Positions 46,597-58,144 of a stretch of DNA of 64,000 bases are shown in pieces. The notes beneath the pieces are model-generated. The model was not told the DNA's origin. It ran no database searches and saw only the letters and a list, made by a program, of their open reading frames with translations. Numbering within the stretch: position 1 is the stretch's first letter; every line of letters begins with the position of its first letter. Source of the DNA: Oopsacas minuta (lineage: Eukaryota; Porifera; Hexactinellida; Lyssacinosida; Leucopsacidae); the NCBI GenBank assembly GCA_024704765.1, contig JAKMXF010000307.1, forward strand, positions 394,556 through 458,555, read 5' to 3'. The translations under genes and the position numbers were made by a program.

Positions 46597-47533
46597 TTTA
46601 CTTAGCTACCTTTATACTTCTAGATGGATATGTATTTCCCCTTAGTTTGTGAGTAGTTGATACATGCATGAATGTGAATAATTATACTTAAGAGCTAGGA
46701 TAATAACTGATATTATCTTGGCATTAATCTAGAACATCGAAACGTTGATTTATTTCAGATGGCTATCATGTAAGGAGACAAAAGACAGCCACTAACATAA
46801 AATAACAGGAAAAATTTAGGAAATACATAAACATCGTTGACTTGTAGATGGAAAACAACTGGACGTGCTGGAAAGAATCTAAAAGCAGATTTGAATTCAG
46901 CGTAAAAAACTAGCTTAGAAAATGTCAATCTAATACTTGATGAGAAAATGAAGTTAAATTTTGTTGACTGTGTTATTAGACATAGTAACTAATCTATGAA
47001 AGAATCAAAAAAAAGAAATGGTTGTTAGTATATAACTTAAACTACTTTATTGAGAACTAGTTATGTAATGTAAGTTGACAGTATTCAGATCCACCTATAT
47101 ACTATGTCATCGTTTTGATTTAATATGCATAGTTATTACGCTGAGACACAAATTGAAATGTATTCTAAAGAAAATTACCAATACTAAATTAATACAAATT
47201 AAAGACAATTATTTGAAGAGACCCTACGAGTGCGAATTATTAATAAGCATGATAGAGATTATTCACAAGTATACATTTATCCGGATTATAGCATATATTT
47301 CAATGAGTAGGAATAAGGAATGACATCTCAGAATCATATCTTTGAAAACATACTCACGAACAGCGTAATTTGAATATAACAAGAGGATAATCTGCTGAAC
47401 TCAAAGATTCGAGAGCAAAATTTCTGTAGACATATCTCAAAAGTTAAAATGTAGGGGGATGATTAAATAGAGCATCCCCCAAGCTTATAAGTGGGGGGAT
47501 ATATCCCCCATTCCCCCGTGATCTATGCCCCTG
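46597..47533. other. Right arm of the 5.8-kb hAT element
   Basis: AT-rich and non-coding apart from chance frames. It ends in alternating G/C runs (CATCCCCCAAGC, GGGGGGATATATCCCCC at 47493-47509) just inside the terminal repeat. These form a strong palindrome (GGGGGGATATATCCCCCC core). Confidence 0.6.
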
Positions 47534-47541
47534 GATGCACT

Positions 47542-48499
47542 GAATAATCAGAAATAAACGCTAAGGACAGAAGCACTTGAAAACTATACTCTATGCCGTT
47601 AGATCACAAATAGCGCTCAAGAAAGGAGGAAAGTCGACTTAATTACTTGAATCTGAATTATCTATTGACGAGAAAGATTGAATGAACTCTGGTAAAGAGG
47701 TACTAGATACAGTCTTACTGGAAGATAGGCTTAAAATTTTGGATACTTTGAGGTTGCGTTCTGATGCAATATTTGAAGGTATAACATGGTAATTTGCTCC
47801 TGACATGATACGATATAGTCTAAAATGGTGTTCCAAGCTCAGTCTGTACGAAAGATACTAAAAAGCATGAAAATCCACAGTTCTCGGCGAGAACATTTGC
47901 TAACTGCGGTAGCACGAGACAAGCATGTTCGAAGCCTATGAATTTTTGTATTCATAAGGAATTAGGAAAAGTTCACCATTATGATACAAGCAAATGGATA
48001 AACCAAATTCTACTGATATGTACATATTCACTTTATCTTAGGGTTATCGAAACGAGAACGCATAAAAGAATAAATATTTGCTCGGATACCTTATAGAACA
48101 TATATTACACAGCCCAACAGAAATGAAACATAATTTGATACCTCGAAAGTTAGGCATATTATAGTGATACTTGATCTACAGATTTCAACACTACCATCGG
48201 TATTGCGCCATCAGCTCTAGTTTGGAGATAGATTATATTTCCTAAAATGCTAATTTCTCCTTTAACCTAGGCTCAATTTGGGGTTTATCCAAATTATTTC
48301 ATGTTTTTCTAGTAAATCATAACGATTTTGTTCCTGATTTAAGTATTGTAATGAGGCATCTCTCATATATTCCAGAACCTTACCATGCATTCCAAACCTG
48401 CGTGGACATAATCACTGTAATCATCAAAGTTTGATTTACATTTCAAACACTATGTCATTGTTGTATTACTAGACTTCTTCACTAAGAAGTTGTTTGAAA
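47542..48499. other. Spacer with a doubtful hAT scrap
   Basis: A 65-codon minus-strand frame at 47639-47836 contains IPSNIASER, which loosely resembles the ASER motif of hAT C-termini. The rest does not match, so I do not call it. Nothing else was seen. Confidence 0.3.
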
Positions 48500-50054
48500 A
48501 ACTCAGATACATTCTGCGATAAATGTAGTAACTATACTGAGAGAGCAGCAAAACCTATTTCTGACTTTGTTAAGAAGGCACATTTTGCATATTTTGGAGT
48601 CAGGCTTGGAGACCAAAATAAGCCCTTAGCCCCGCACATAATGTGTAAAACTTGAACGTAGCATGTGCGACAATGGCCAGTTTGCAAGAGGATAAATCTG
48701 AAATATGGTATACCAATGGTTTGGAGGGAGACAAAGGAACACTATTATGATTGTAAATTATGTATTGAAAACATTAGAGGCATCAATTATATTATGAGCA
48801 ATTGGACATATTCTCACCTAGAGTCAGGGAGACGACATACTCCACACTCAGAAGAGGTGCCCATTCCGCATTCGAAACTTCATCTAAATGATTCAGATAT
48901 CCCAAACTAGCAGAATTTCATTCGAGTTATAGCGACTTTGAAGACAATTCATCGATGGGCCCTAAAGTTTGATCAACTCGAACTGAACAATCTGATAAGG
49001 GATCCCGACCTCTCAAAAGAATATTCTGAAGTGCTGGCATCCAGGTTGAATGACACAAATTTACTTCCTTCTGGAACCAGGATTATATAATATGGTAGCA
49101 AAGAAAAATCTGAACTGCAACACTTTCCAACGACACTATTAGTTTTGTGCAATGATGTTGGAAGTCTTTTAGGAAAATTGGTGTACCAGAATTCAGGCAA
49201 AATGAATGACGAAGTTTAATCAACAGTTCTACCAGTAGTTTGAAATGTGTTTAGCTCCATAATGGGAACAAATATGCTTCGATTCCAATTAGCCACTCAA
49301 CCAGTAAGAAGGAGAAGTATGAGTCAATCAAACTGATTTTTAGGTAAGCTGAAATATCATGTTCATCAATGGATGGTTTGCGTTGACTTAAAGATGGTAA
49401 ATTTCCTGCAAAGTGGCTACACAAAATACCCATGTTTCATGTGAATTTGGGATAGTTGAGGAAGAAAAGACCACTAGTCAGGAAAAGAGTGGTCCTTGAG
49501 AAAGAATATGCAAGTGGGAGAAATGAACATTATTAACAACTATAAATACAGGGAAAATATCATTCTTCCACCACTGCATATCAAACTGGGACCATGAAAC
49601 ATTTCGCCAAGGCTTTGAATAAAGATGGTCCCTGCTTCCATTATTTATGCAGTTCATCTCCTGAACTCAGTACCGAAAGCTAAAAGCTGGAATTTGAAGG
49701 CCCAAGATCAGAAAGCTCATAAAGACACATGTTTATTAATTCAACATTGACAGTAAATACGCCGAATTAGTAGGCATCATGCTCTCGATATACAATATAC
49801 TAGGCTGTTTGATGAGAATCAAGGTTCATTACCTCCATAAACATTTAGATCATTTCCCCGAAAGCTTGGTTACGTAAGTGAAGAACAAGGAGAAAGGTTC
49901 CATCAAGAGCCTAGGGTAATGGAAGAGAGGTATAAGGGAAGGTGGGAGATTACTGATGGAGTCCTCAGCGAGATTGTTCAGGGAAATTTCACTCAAGGGT
50001 TTCCAGCAAAAGATGCTTTTTATACGTTGGCTAATTGTGTCTACCGTTTATAGA
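48500..50054 (+). pseudogene. WAPH/GERFHQD-family gene, copy 2 (heavily decayed)
   Basis: This is the same family as copies 1 and 3, in the same order. FCDKC aligns with the first Cys pair (48515-48530). YFGVRLGDQNKPLAPHIMC (48594-48650) aligns with the WAPH block, and YGIPMVWRETKEHYYDCKLC (48706-48765) with MPFAIP/DDCYFC. LNNLIRDPDLSKEYSEVLAS is at 48982-49045 and GERFHQEPRVMEERYKGRW at 49892-49950. Stops and frameshifts are spread through it. There is no intron between the VPIPHSK and LNNLIRD segments, where copy 3 has one. Confidence 0.8.
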
Positions 50055-50370
50055 AGCACTTTATACATATTGGCTTATGATAATGTTTATGCTTATGGGA
50101 AAAATTCTTAACATCGTTATTCGTTATGTCTTGAAAATGGAATATTAAATAGTTGAAGTCAATCGCTGATAAATATCAAAAACAAGAGCTGATAGATCAA
50201 AGCTGAAGGCATTTTTCGAATCTACGCACAAAATATACCAAAAAATATGTCTAACTTCCAAGGGACCAAATATCTGTCGACCAGTGTTGTCAATTGAACG
50301 AAAAGGTAAATTAACTTGTAAATCTAGGAAACTGCGAATCTCTAATTTCTCCTTAACTTCTACCTCTACT

Positions 50371-50750
50371 CTAGAATGAGTGAAACAGCTTATTCAGAAG
50401 TTCGGTATCCTTATCCTCTAGAGAGAGATGGTTGCATTTGTTGGAGGAGTGAGGTGAATAGTAAGAAGGACATCTTGGTTGTATAGTCGGTACATCTTTC
50501 AGCTTTGGACGTCTGCGGGTATCTCTAGGTAAGTTCAGTCTCAATTCGGGAATCTGTGTGTGGTCTCGAATTGATCCCACCTAAAATGTTTGGAGCACAA
50601 GTACACAACTTTCAGTTCGTGTATATCATCTCTGTGTAGAGCTCGTAGCAAAACATATCCCAGTTCATCAGCCTTCTGTGGCATCGTGAAAACAATTATT
50701 CTGTATTTCGGGTTATAGTTGTTTGTATAATTGGTACAGAACACAGCTTG
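50371..50750 (-). pseudogene. THAP-domain fragment
   Basis: The minus strand reads CTNYTNNYNPKYRIIVFTMP, then LKVVYLCSKHFRWDQFE (50541-50744). After a frame change near 50580 it continues LRLNLPRDTRRRPKLKDVP then TIQP (50371-50580). The CTNY start, FTMP, CSKHF and the Pro-ending tail are the landmarks of a THAP zinc-dependent DNA-binding domain. The frame break and lack of further exons suggest a relic, possibly of a P-element-like transposon or a THAP gene. It lies just downstream of family copy 2 on the opposite strand. Confidence 0.6.
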
Positions 50751-50759
50751 GGCATGAAC

Positions 50760-52711
50760 TAAGGTAGCTAGTAAGATAGAAACGTTTGGGAAAGAATAAA
50801 AGTGATATGTGACCGAGAGGACACAGGAAAATAATACAAAATGAATGCAATTAAAATATTTTTCGAGGATGTGAATATATGTTCCAAATAATATTTAATC
50901 ATCTTAGGTTGTTTATATAGAATTCATATATTTATACTAACGAATTTAATCAGTATGGATCATTATAATTTCACTTTCAAAAGCATCCTGGTCAAGATTT
51001 CTCTTGATTATCGTTAGTTTTGTGTATCTTAGTCCTGTATATGTCAAACACAACGAGTTAATGATATTTTAAATGGAATCCCACACCATTAGGCACCCAT
51101 TCCTGGTCAAAAATCCACAAATTTCCCTATAGACCTTATGTAGGGTAGGCTGTGATAGGTAAATTTCGAAATTTTACGGACACATAGGATCTAAATTATT
51201 GATAATTCGGTGAAACTTTAAAAAATGCTGGTTTCCAGAGATATCGTAGCCTATTCATTCAGCAAACAGTTAGAAAAGACTGCAATAGTAAATATAGTTG
51301 TTTAAGATATCAATTTCATGAAATCATCAATTCATAGATTTATAGAAACATTTATGTCTTCTATATGTGTTGAATGAGATATTCACTATTTTCCTCGTAA
51401 AACTTTATTAGATATTTCAAAAGGTATCTAGATAATGTATATATCACATGATCATAAAATAGCATAAAATGATTCTAACATGATAGCTAAATTCATTACA
51501 CATATACTTACTTTACGCATGGATTAAATCAACGAATATATAAATAGCAATACATTCCAATTCTTAGGAGATTGAGGACACAAATGTCAGCAATGTATAC
51601 TTTGCGACTTGTGCAGGTTCAAACTTGTATAGCTACTGGGTAAAATGCATAATATACATTATTGATCTAGAATCCTAGATAAATAGTAACAAATGGCAAA
51701 TATTTGATTCAACAGTATTCAGATGGGGAACTTCACAAATTATTTATGAATAAAATTAAACTACCCACACATAATTAAGCTCCGTTGGATGGTTCATAAG
51801 CAATTTAATTGACGCAGCTACAAATATGTTCAAATGTTAAAAAGAAATTCAATAAATTTGAAATGCAAATACTTGTATTGCGTCATTGAAGTCAATTGAT
51901 TTTCTTAAACTGCAAGAATAAAATTCATAAAATTCTAAATGATGATATTGGCCTCAAACTAACAACCTAGAAAATATTTGAATCAATATTGAAATTAGTG
52001 CTTATAGGTTAAAGCAAAATGAATACAATAGAGATTATGAATGAATAATCTGAAGCACAAAAACTTATCCAATTTCTACCCATATGTCAACTGTGTAGCG
52101 TATGTAAACGGGATAGATTTAAGAAACGAGAAGACATCCAGGATGCATAAATAATTCTTCTTTAACACTTAAGCTAACTTGGGGAACTAAGGTGTCAGGC
52201 AGCGATCTGGCGAGGGAAGCTAATTAGTTATTCATTACGACTATGGACCTAAATAGATTAAAACTCATTGAATATAAACCTGAAGCATCTTTTTAGATAC
52301 GGCTCCGTTACGAACAATGTACTCCTACTCTGCACCACATGTTAGGAAATCCTACTTGTTTTCACTGACAATTCTTTCGTGAAGCACACAAATCCCATTT
52401 CCTACAAGTAAGTTTACAAATGTACTCATCCCTCCGCAATTTTACATAGCACCTAGGGCCGAAACTGTGTCAATACTGGGTCAAATTGGCTTAAAAGGGT
52501 GAACAAAGATATCCTTTGTAATAAAATAAAAACAACTATTAAGGGCGATATGCTCTCGATATGTACGAGAGTTGGAGAAATGTAGCTGTGCATAGTTGAC
52601 AATTACCTCCAGCCTGGGTCAGGATTCCAATTATATTAATTTATTGGCCCAAATAAAAATACATATATAAGTAGTTCCGATTAATTATAACGTAGGCATT
52701 AATTATTCACA
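50760..52711. other. AT-rich spacer, nothing recognised
   Basis: No motif, terminal repeat or convincing frame was found. Confidence 0.5.
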
Positions 52712-52713
52712 TA

Positions 52714-53414
52714 CAGTGAAACCTGTGGAATCGGGGGATGTGGGATACTGGGAAAATTTCTGACACACTAATTGTGGAAATTCCCCGATTCTGGATTTCA
52801 GTGTGATATTGTGTCAAAATCACCATTTTCCGTATATATATAGTTCATATTATGTCATACTATTGTTTCGTATTGTTAGTCACACTGTAGAATTAAAATA
52901 TTTCATCCTGCTACATATTGCTTAACCTGAACACCACGTCATCATAACAAGGGCTGCCACCCAGGTTCTCCTCGACCTCGAGATATTCTTTCAGGATCAG
53001 GGGAAGCAGGTCGACCCTGAGTGATGCGCAGTACACACTGACGAGGTCAGAAAGGCGGCAGAAAAGCATCAGAAGCAGACAAAGATTACCTAATTCTCCT
53101 CGTAATGTTAGTGTACGTAGGCTCTGTGTAGTACATATTTACCCTCAGAGGCGGATTGAATTGATTCCTTGTTCACTTACTTAGCATTAATATTGGTTAT
53201 ATTCGATAGTTATTGCGAATATAAAACTTTATTGAGTTGATTTCAGTATTGATGCCCCGATTGGGTATGGGATTTTATTATTAATTCTATGCAAGCTGAA
53301 AGAATTAGATTCTCAGGGTTGCCCGATTCCAGAGGTTCATTTGTATGGGAAAATATTTTCTCAAAATTCAAGTGCCCCGAATTCAGAAGATCCCCGATTC
53401 CTGAGGTTTGACTG
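52714..53414 (+). mobile_element. Pogo/Tigger-like deletion derivative, 701 bp
   Basis: The ends CAGTGAAACCTGTGGAATCG (left) and CAGTCAAACCTCAGGAATCG (right, other strand), each continuing GGG, match at 17 of 20 positions. TA flanks both (52712-52713 and 53415-53416). Subterminal CCCCGATTC occurs several times inside. A plus-strand stretch at 52950-53095 reads ATQVLLDLEIFFQDQGKQVD, stop, then KAAEKHQKQTKIT. This resembles the extreme C-terminus of Tigger-type transposases (QTKITDFF ending). The rest of the gene is deleted. Confidence 0.7.
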
Positions 53415-53429
53415 TACTATGTCTCCTCC

Positions 53430-54020
53430 TACAGGATTTGGTCACTTGGATCATGATGCAAATCCAACTAGCGTCCAATAATTTTTGAAATGTAAAGATT
53501 GCAATAATTGGTACCTGCATAGTATACAGCAACCTCCAACTTCTACTCACATGAAGGTAAATTGAAAATATATATATTTCACTTTTAAAAGATTGATTTA
53601 GTTATTCGCAATTCCAGAAGCCTGATCAATAAGCTAGCATAAATCACGGGACTGATTCATGATCTGATCAGAGTATTACTAAATTCGTTTCTGTGACGTC
53701 TGACAATTGGAGTATAAATGATCCTATGCGAATACACCTTACGGGAAGTGATGTAAATTTATCAATTGTTTAAGTTGATGATCCGAATTTTGGTGAACCT
53801 TAACATAGAGCTAAACCAGCCTATACATTACCTAGCCTTGAACATCCTAGTATCAGGCCTGAGAGAACTGCCCAGCTTCATGCCAACATTGTCAAAAGTC
53901 TCAACGCAATTGATGCTATTTGTTTGACAGTTGACCTCTGGTTGTGTCGAGATATGAGAAGTTCTGTTAGCATTAATGAACATTTTATTGAAGATTTCAA
54001 ACTTCCTGGATTGAAGTAGA
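53430..54020 (+). pseudogene. BED-finger (ZBED-like) hAT transposase scrap
   Basis: 53450-53565 reads FLKCKDCNNWYLHS then PTSTHMK, compatible with a degenerate BED zinc finger. 53820-54015 reads YTLPSLEHPSIRPERTAQLH, ICLTVDLWLCRDMRSSVSI and HFIEDFKLPG, the region around the first catalytic Asp of ZBED-type hAT transposases. Stops and frame changes separate these. No terminal repeats were found. Confidence 0.5.
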
Positions 54021-56400
54021 TCAGGTGAGTGATAGTGACAGTTATGAGGAGGATCAAAAGGAAATCCTCAAATGATCGATTCTAATGACTAATGTGAAAT
54101 AGGGTGCAACAATAATTACTATCATTAATGATTCATTTGAAACCTGGTAAATAGTTATTTATATATTGAATATTAGAGGTATTTCTTAATGTGCAAAAGA
54201 TAGTGACAGTGAAATAGTAATTAATCGTATTAGGGGAAAATATTGAATTATAATTGAACATTATAGTTGTCTTGTAATTGAACAAAAGAATTGACCACGA
54301 CCCTGTGACCAATACCTCTATATTCGATGTATCTCTTGAGAAGCTTGAAAGCAAACAACAGAATGTTCTTAGAAATAGAGTTCACTGATTTCTGCAGTTT
54401 ATTGCAAATCTGATGTGACCAGAACAATCTATACCATATGATGTTTTCAAGTTTAGAGGATATTGTGCATATTTTCAGGAAGGTTAGTAAATGTTGATAG
54501 TAAGCGAGAAATTGTATGCCTTGAAAACAACTGATATGAAATGGAAACACCAATAGCAACTTAATTAGAGTTGGATAATATGTATTGGAGATCATTTGTG
54601 AGGGGAAATCAACACGAAATAATGCTACACCCTATCCGAAGGAAATAGCACATTACCTACTATCAACAGTCTCCTGAAGTCAATATCCCCTTTGCTTACA
54701 GATATCAAGTGTGTCTAGAAAGAACGGTGACTTCTCCTTTGCAATGTATCCTAATCACTAAATGTTAACATATAGAGAGGTTTCCGTAGTTTAGTGACAT
54801 AACTGATTCAATTAGTGTTTCGTCAGTGTGGAGCATACAAATCTAATCTTCCCAACTGGCTAGAGAAAGTAGTTTAAGGGCGGTATCCCTATCAGATTTC
54901 AAATTCTCGAATTTGCTGCGTATCAAATGAAGATCAGTACCTGGCAATTAGAATGAATGAAATAAATTGTTTGTTGCTCCTCTGATCGATAGTTTAGATT
55001 TTAGATGAGTAAATGTTCCCTTGTAATACAAATATAAAATCTAAAATTTAATGAAAAGAAGCAATATACTTTTCTATTAAAAGATAACATATTGTAGATT
55101 ACGATGAATCTCATGAGGGCTCGATAGCATATAATCAGGATATTTTCTTTGGATATTTTAGGAGCCCTAAAATAATCGCTAAAAGTTAAGCAACCAGCTA
55201 TTAAATTCAAAACAAAACCCAACAACTTGACAAGCAGTAGGACCATATAGGTAAATAAATTCTGTCCGATCTCATTGGAACTCTCCCGATTCGTTAACCA
55301 AATTGCCTTTTAATTTGGGTTATCAAATTATAAGCGATTTGCCTGCAAACCAAGTAAAATACGCATGAGACATCTTTGGCACGTTTAGTCCGCCCAGCCG
55401 AAAATATAGAAACATTAATGTGGGCGAGATTCTGGTTACTGCGGATTATGTGGGTCAAGTGCGGGTAAGTGCAGGTTACGTTGAGGTTAAGTAGAGGCAA
55501 ATTATTACGATTAGATCGCATCAGCCGAGCAGAAAATATCCTGGACCCGGACATTCCCGCCGGAAGGATCTTAATCCCACATCCGCTCCGCACGAAGCTA
55601 ATCCTAGCCGTCTATGACGAATTTATTCGTAATGGTACTGAATAGATTTAATTGCTCCTAAACGGACCACCTTCCATCGAAATATAGGATAAGTAATTTC
55701 TCCAACCATGCCGATCCGAACTAAACTAGTCGACATACATCTAACTCAAAGAATCAATAGAACAACTAAGAGGCAGTTTGACATCGCAACAACATAGGAG
55801 CAGGCTTAACATAAATCCAAGGTAAATTTCTTAATTAAATTTCATAGAAATCAAACAAACATAACACTAGGCAACAAATTTTTATAAAATCTTTGTTTGG
55901 CTTGATATTTTGATTGTTTATGGATAATTATGAGGCGCTGATTCCGAAAATGCAATTAGGATTTTTCTATCATCGATCGTTCACTTTCAGGAACACTATT
56001 TATATGAGCAGGTTACACGCTTAGCCAACCCAGCAAAAACGTACTTCACAATCAAAATCTTTTATGCTATAACAATAAAGATAACAAACATTTTGCACTC
56101 CCTTCACTGTCTCTTGTCTTTTTAAGCTCTGGGAGACACTCAAAGTGTCTGCAAATGCACAACTTAAACAGCATCGGAATTCCAGGCTGCAGTAGGATTG
56201 CAAAACTTAGAAATTTCATTTTTGTGTATAGTTTATTTGCTATCCAGTGCCTTCACTTGGAAAGTATTTACTTATATTAATAGTATAAGCTACCAGCAGC
56301 TAGTATAAGCATAAGTAGAACTGCCTTTAGCAGAAAAGGCAGAAACAACTTGCTGGTTGTTCTTACGTTAAGTTAGTGTTTTTCAAAATTAGAAATTGCA
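54021..56400. other. Spacer with one G+C-richer tandem repeat
   Basis: Minus-strand frames at 54133-54595 and 55001-55246 lack motifs. A G+C-rich patch at 55390-55600 contains the decamer repeat listed separately and two similar AGCCGA..AGAAAATAT blocks (55396-55410 and 55523-55540). Just before family copy 3, AGTATAAGC occurs twice (56282 and 56302). Confidence 0.45.
55432..55493 (+). repeat. Degenerate ~10-bp tandem repeat (GCGGGTTAAGT-like)
   Basis: Successive units GCGGATTATG, TGGGTCAAGT, GCGGGTAAGT, GCAGGTTACG and TTGAGGTTAAGT, preceded by CTGGTTACT, share a G-rich half followed by an (A)AGT or ACG half. The G+C content is far above the surroundings. Confidence 0.6.
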
Positions 56401-58144
56401 ATGGCAAGTAGACAATGCAAAAATTCACCTGAGTCATTTTGCTATGTTTGTGGATATTATATTGGTGACAAACATGTTTCAAATAAAATATCAAAAGAAG
56501 CTAAGTATTGGGAAGCGTATAGACTGTATTTTGCGATGTCCATTGGGGACCAGGAAAAGGTCTGGGCCCCACATGTAATTTGTGGCAGCTGTCGATCTAA
56601 TCTTGAAGGTTGATTGAGGGGTTCCGCTAGAGTATGCCATTTGCTATTCCAAGAGTTTGGAGAGAGCCACAAAACCATCCTGATGATTGTTACTTTTGTA
56701 TGATAAGGGAAGAAGAGCACTGACTTAGCCAAGTATACCTTCATCCATTGCACCTGTTCCTCACAGTGAAACTTTACCAGTTCCAAAACCACGAGCAAAT
56801 GTAAGTAGTTTTATGATTTATAATATTAGGCTAAGCTAGCTTATATGCTGTAAGGGTGACCCACAATCTGCATCTTATGTTTTTATTCTTGTCATTTTAG
56901 TTGGAGTTTAATACTGAATGTGAAGACTCGATATCAAGTGAAACTTCGGATGCTGAGGAGGAGTATCTCCAATCAACAAGTGCAGATCGCCATTATCCTT
57001 CTAAGAGAGAATTAGATGACTTAATACGAGATCTGCAACTAACAAAATCTGCAGCAGAGCTATTGACGTCAAGATTAAGCGAGTGGAATTTGGCGCGTGA
57101 TGATTGCAAAATAACTGCTTACAGGAAGAGGCGCTTGGACTATTCTGTTTACTTTGATGTAATACAGGATCTGTGCTATTGCAAAGATGTGAATAGTTTG
57201 TTGGTTGCTGTTGGAATTGAACATGTCCCTCCTCAGTGGCGACTTTTTATTGACAGTTTCACCAAAAGTCTTAAAGGAGTTTTACTTCATAATGGGAACA
57301 AATATCCGTCAATTCCACTTGCTTATTCAATACAAATGAAAGAAGACTATGAAAGTGTCAATTAACTACTGCTTAAAATAAACTATGCTGAATTTAACTG
57401 GGCAGCTCTGTGGTGATTTTAGGATGTTGAGGTTTTTGTTGGGACTGCAGGGTGGTTACACCAAATACTCATGTTTTCTTTGTTTGTGGGACAGCAGAGC
57501 TGATGGAGAGCACTACAAGAAGATTCAATGACCGCCAAGAAAAGAATTAATGCCAGGAAAGTACAATGTCATCAAAGAGCCACTTGTATGCCGGGAAAAA
57601 GTTTCACTACCACCTCTTCATATACGTATAACTAGGTTTAATAAAGCAATTTGTTAAAGCTTTGGATTTTGAAGGAGAAGCTTATCAAGAAATCAGTGCA
57701 ATGTTTCCAAAATTATCAGATGCTAAACTAAAAGGAGGAATATTTGTTAGCCCCCAAATAACCACCATGTTAAAGTCAAGAACCCTGGAGGACAAAATGA
57801 CCGAAACAGAAATAAAAGCATGGCAGGCATTTCGAGATGTAGTTAATGGCCTTTTAGGAAATAACAAAGACCCTAATAGTGGAGAGATAGTGAATACTCT
57901 GATCACAAGCTACCAAAAGATGGGATGCCGCATGTCGTTGGAACTTCATTTTCTATGCTCTCATATTTACTTATTTCAAGAAAGTTTGGAGGATTTCAGC
58001 GAGGAACATAGTGAGAGATTTCACCAAGATATTCAGCTAATGGAAAGACGATATCAAGGCCACTGGGACAGTACAATGATGGGCGATTACATGTGGTTTT
58101 TGATAAGGGAAGACATTTCTGGTCACAAAAGAAAAGCTCATTAA
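56401..58144 (+). pseudogene. WAPH/GERFHQD-family gene, copy 3, with an intron
   Basis: The function is unknown. It starts at the ATG at 56401: FCYVCG and C-x2-C pairs, SIGDQEKVWAPHVICGSC, then TGA at 56611-56613 where Trp is expected. After a frame change come MPFAIPRVWREPQNHPDDCYFC and a shortened linker ending PVPKPRAN. A 100-bp intron with GTAAGT and TTTTAG borders follows (56801-56900). Exon 2 runs open to TAA at 57363-57365 (LDDLIRDLQLTKSAAELLTS, WRLFIDSFTKSLKGVLLHNG). Sequence continues past the stop with LQGGYTKYSCFLCLWDSRAD and LPPLHIRI. A last open segment (57662-58144) holds NGLLGNNK, YQKMGCRMSLELHFLCSH, ERFHQDIQLMERRYQGHW and a stop. Several lesions make it a pseudogene, but conservation along the whole length is good. 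Confidence 0.85.
56801..56900 (+). other. GT-AG intron in family copy 3
   Basis: The donor is AAT|GTAAGT and the acceptor CATTTTAG|TTGGAG, in phase 0, exactly 100 bp. Copies 1 and 2 run across the corresponding position without an insertion. The borders are canonical and the flanking codons align with copy 1 (KPRAN-LEF against KPQQIKIGF). Confidence 0.75.

Larger units (their letters stand above)
41722..47533 (-). mobile_element. 5.8-kb hAT element with exact 8-bp target duplication
   Basis: The left end is CAGGGGCGTAGATC and the right end, read inward, is CAGGGGCATAGATC: 13 of 14 identical, a classic hAT terminus. The flanking octamers are identical: GATGCACT at 41714-41721 and 47534-47541. 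This proves a single insertion of 5812 bp. Inside are a minus-strand hAT transposase relic whose C-terminus lies near the left end (as expected), a 340-bp miniature element, and a plus-strand gene of the WAPH/GERFHQD family (44931-46596) divergent from the transposase. The transposase is dead, so the element cannot move itself. Confidence 0.88.
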
